From Paraspadella gotoi (Eukaryota; Chaetognatha): a stretch of 64,000 nucleotides of DNA. Where the stretch lies: assembly GCA_051294375.1 (NCBI GenBank), contig CM119266.1, positions 16,031,384 to 16,095,383 of the forward strand. Direction: 5' to 3'. Position 1 is the stretch's first letter, and every line of letters begins with the position of its first letter. Both the position numbers and the translations under genes were made by a program. This document shows, in pieces, positions 62,339-64,000 of this stretch. Under the pieces are notes generated by a model that had not been told where the DNA came from, did no database searches, and was given only the letters and a program-made list of their open reading frames with translations.

Positions 62339-63522
62339 GATAGCTCATTGATTTAATGAATGCTTAATCTCATGTTGGTTGTAAGTTGTAACAATTTCAA
62401 AAAACTTCAAAGAATATCACCATTGTAAAGAAACTACCACAAATACCACGAGATTACGCTGACGTATGATGACAATGACAATGACGAATATACAGCGACG
62501 ACCAATGACAGCAACAACGACAAGCGGACGCAAGAAAGAACAACAAACAAACCGCGACATGATGAGTTTCGTCGTTTTTTGAAGTACTCGATTGTCTAAC
62601 TTGGCGTCGAAGCGCGAAGAAAAGAGCTTCTCTCCCTAATTGAGGCGCGTAGGGGTACCGAGAATCCAAAGAAAAGCGCCGCGAAACAAAAAACAAGAAA
62701 CGTTTTATTTTTTAAACCTTGCAGCGTCGCGGGACCACACTTTCTATCTACTTCTTTACGATTGCTAAATGTGTTTTTTAATATTTTTTTTCAGTTGTTT
62801 TGCTATTAAAAAAAACCTTTCCGCTGACGATCTGGGCCGGTAAGATATTGATAGTAAGATATTGCAAATGTACTAGTATATTTTAAGTATATCTTCTCGG
62901 CCGCTGAAACCGACTCCGTCGAAATGTTAAAAACTTTTAATCCACAATACTAAAAAGACTCATTTTATCTCCTTCTAGATGTATGTTATCGCTCGACGAA
63001 ATGTCGTGATTGGCGTCAGTATCATTTATGGCGTTTGCGAGATGAGCAAATTTGCTCAGTATAAACCTCGTATTGTGGCAATCGAATAATAGTTTTAGCG
63101 ACAAAGAAAAAAACGTAATTCTTGTCGTCGAATGAATTGAAGTTGAAAAAAGAGGGAGAATAAAGAAAGACTATGATTAGGTTAGCTTGCTCGGTTTTTA
63201 GATTTTCATGAATTTTTGACTCACTCCTATTCATTAACTCTTATCCGAGCGTCAAGTTGTCCCTATCTTTCTTTGTCCCTTAGAAGAAAACATAAAAAAA
63301 AAAGTTTCTCCTCCTGTCGATTTGCATATCGGGTAAAGTAAAAAAAAAAAAGTAGTTATGAATTTTATTTTAAAAGTTCGAACCTGACTCTCCGTCTCCG
63401 CTGGCGCCCTCACCGGCGAATCCCTCGCGATCCCTACCCTCTTCTTCCCCGAAGCAAATATGAAGAGGCCTGGGTGGGGGAGGAGGGGAGAGGACGGGTG
63501 AGGGAGGAGGGGGAAGGGTAAG
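62339..63522. other. No firm gene; one ambiguous exon-like stretch
   Basis: 62,339-63,370 is AT-rich without a supported gene. At 63,380-63,520 both strands look exon-like: the minus strand has a polypyrimidine tract and CCCAG acceptor near 63,470 followed by an acidic Gly-rich frame, and the plus strand has a donor-like AAGG|GTAAGT near 63,519. I cannot choose between them. Confidence 0.35.
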
Positions 63523-63912
63523 TTATGAAGTGGCAATGGTTTGACTGAGTATTTTAACTGTTGTAGTGTAGACAGTAGAGTGCAGAGAATTTGGGAAAAA
63601 AATTAAAACTTTAATTATGTTATTATTATCATTAGTATGATAACCGTAAACAGAATTAACTTGTTCCCTTTTTTTTCTTTTCTCATAATTTCTTTCTTTT
63701 TCTTTTTCATATTTTTTTTTTCTTTTTCCTTGAAGTTTAACGACTTTTTTCTTAATTCCTTTATTTAAGTAAAAGTTTTCACAAAGATAAAGTTTCGATG
63801 GTCCGTCGTCGGTGTCGTCGTTGTCATTATCGTCGTTATTGTCGTCGTCGTCGATGTCGCCAAAGGTGCAGTAAAGGAAGTCATTAAGCTGTAGTCTCGC
63901 GTTTGGGGCCAA
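63523..63912 (-). CDS. Candidate exon with Asp/Asn-rich run
   Basis: On the minus strand, after a possible acceptor (ATCACCTCAG near 63,923), the frame reads EDNLAPNARLQLNDFLYC, TFGDI, an Asp/Asn run from GAC/AAT repeats, then DGPSKLYLCENFYLNKG. An AATAAA occurs inside the frame near 63,763-63,768, after which the Lys-rich sequence looks non-coding. It may be a last exon cut short by sequence error. No family recognised. Confidence 0.3.
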   Translation of the reverse strand: MAPNARLQLNDFLYCTFGDIDDDDNNDDNDNDDTDDGPSKLYLCENFYLNKGIKKKVVKLQGKRKKKYEKEKERNYEKRKKREQVNSVYGYHTNDNNNIIKVLIFFPNSLHSTVYTTTVKILSQTIATS

Positions 63913-64000
63913 GTTGTCTTCTGAGGTGATTGTGTCTCGTTAAAATTTTGCTGATAATGACTCGGGAATTTTTTTCTCTCTTTCGCTTCCCCTTTCTCCT
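63913..64000. other. Window edge
   Basis: Nothing further is supported before the window ends. Confidence 0.4.

Overview
This is eukaryotic, animal DNA. Two genes can be read with confidence, both on the minus strand: a receptor-type tyrosine phosphatase with tandem phosphatase domains, and a full-length ABCC/MRP-type ABC transporter. Tandem-domain receptor phosphatases are typical of animals. Introns are spliceosomal (GT-AG) and short, about 73-174 bp. CpG is not depleted, and GA/CT dinucleotide runs and GAC/GTC trinucleotide runs are everywhere. A compact-genome invertebrate, perhaps a sponge, would fit; that is a guess and I cannot fix the taxon.

Layout. 1-4,898: unique sequence with GA runs and two weak candidate exons. 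4,899-36,176: one roughly 9-kb locus present in several copies. Copy A (4,899-10,603) is joined to the left flank; inverted and partial pieces fill 10,629-18,189; two almost identical direct copies follow, B (18,190-26,837) and C (26,838-about 36,176, joined to the right flank). Fixed 25-N gaps, two foldback junctions and indel-only differences make uncollapsed haplotypes or misjoined reads the likeliest cause. The real locus is probably 1-10,603 followed directly by about 32,720 onward. A tRNA-derived SINE-like insertion sits in B and C and is absent from A. 36,200-41,000: CpG-rich and repeat-rich sequence with two possible 5' exons. 41,121-48,488: the receptor phosphatase, 18 exons, interrupted between exons 5 and 6 by a 25-N gap and an inverted, error-rich second copy of its own exons 2-5. 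48,500-50,750: pyrimidine-rich and GA/CT tracts and one weak open frame. 50,823-55,724: the ABCC transporter in three exons, the last 3.9 kb long. 55,725-64,000: gap-rich sequence with several possible terminal exons and minisatellites.

The two firm genes are head-to-tail neighbours on one strand. One acts in phosphotyrosine signalling at the plasma membrane and the other in ATP-driven export. I see no evidence that they work together. I found no rRNA, CRISPR array, transposase or reverse transcriptase. I found no undescribed biological system. The points of most interest are the pseudophosphatase D2 domain, the intron-poor ABCC gene, the SINE presence/absence difference, and the assembly structure, which should be settled before any gene count here is trusted.
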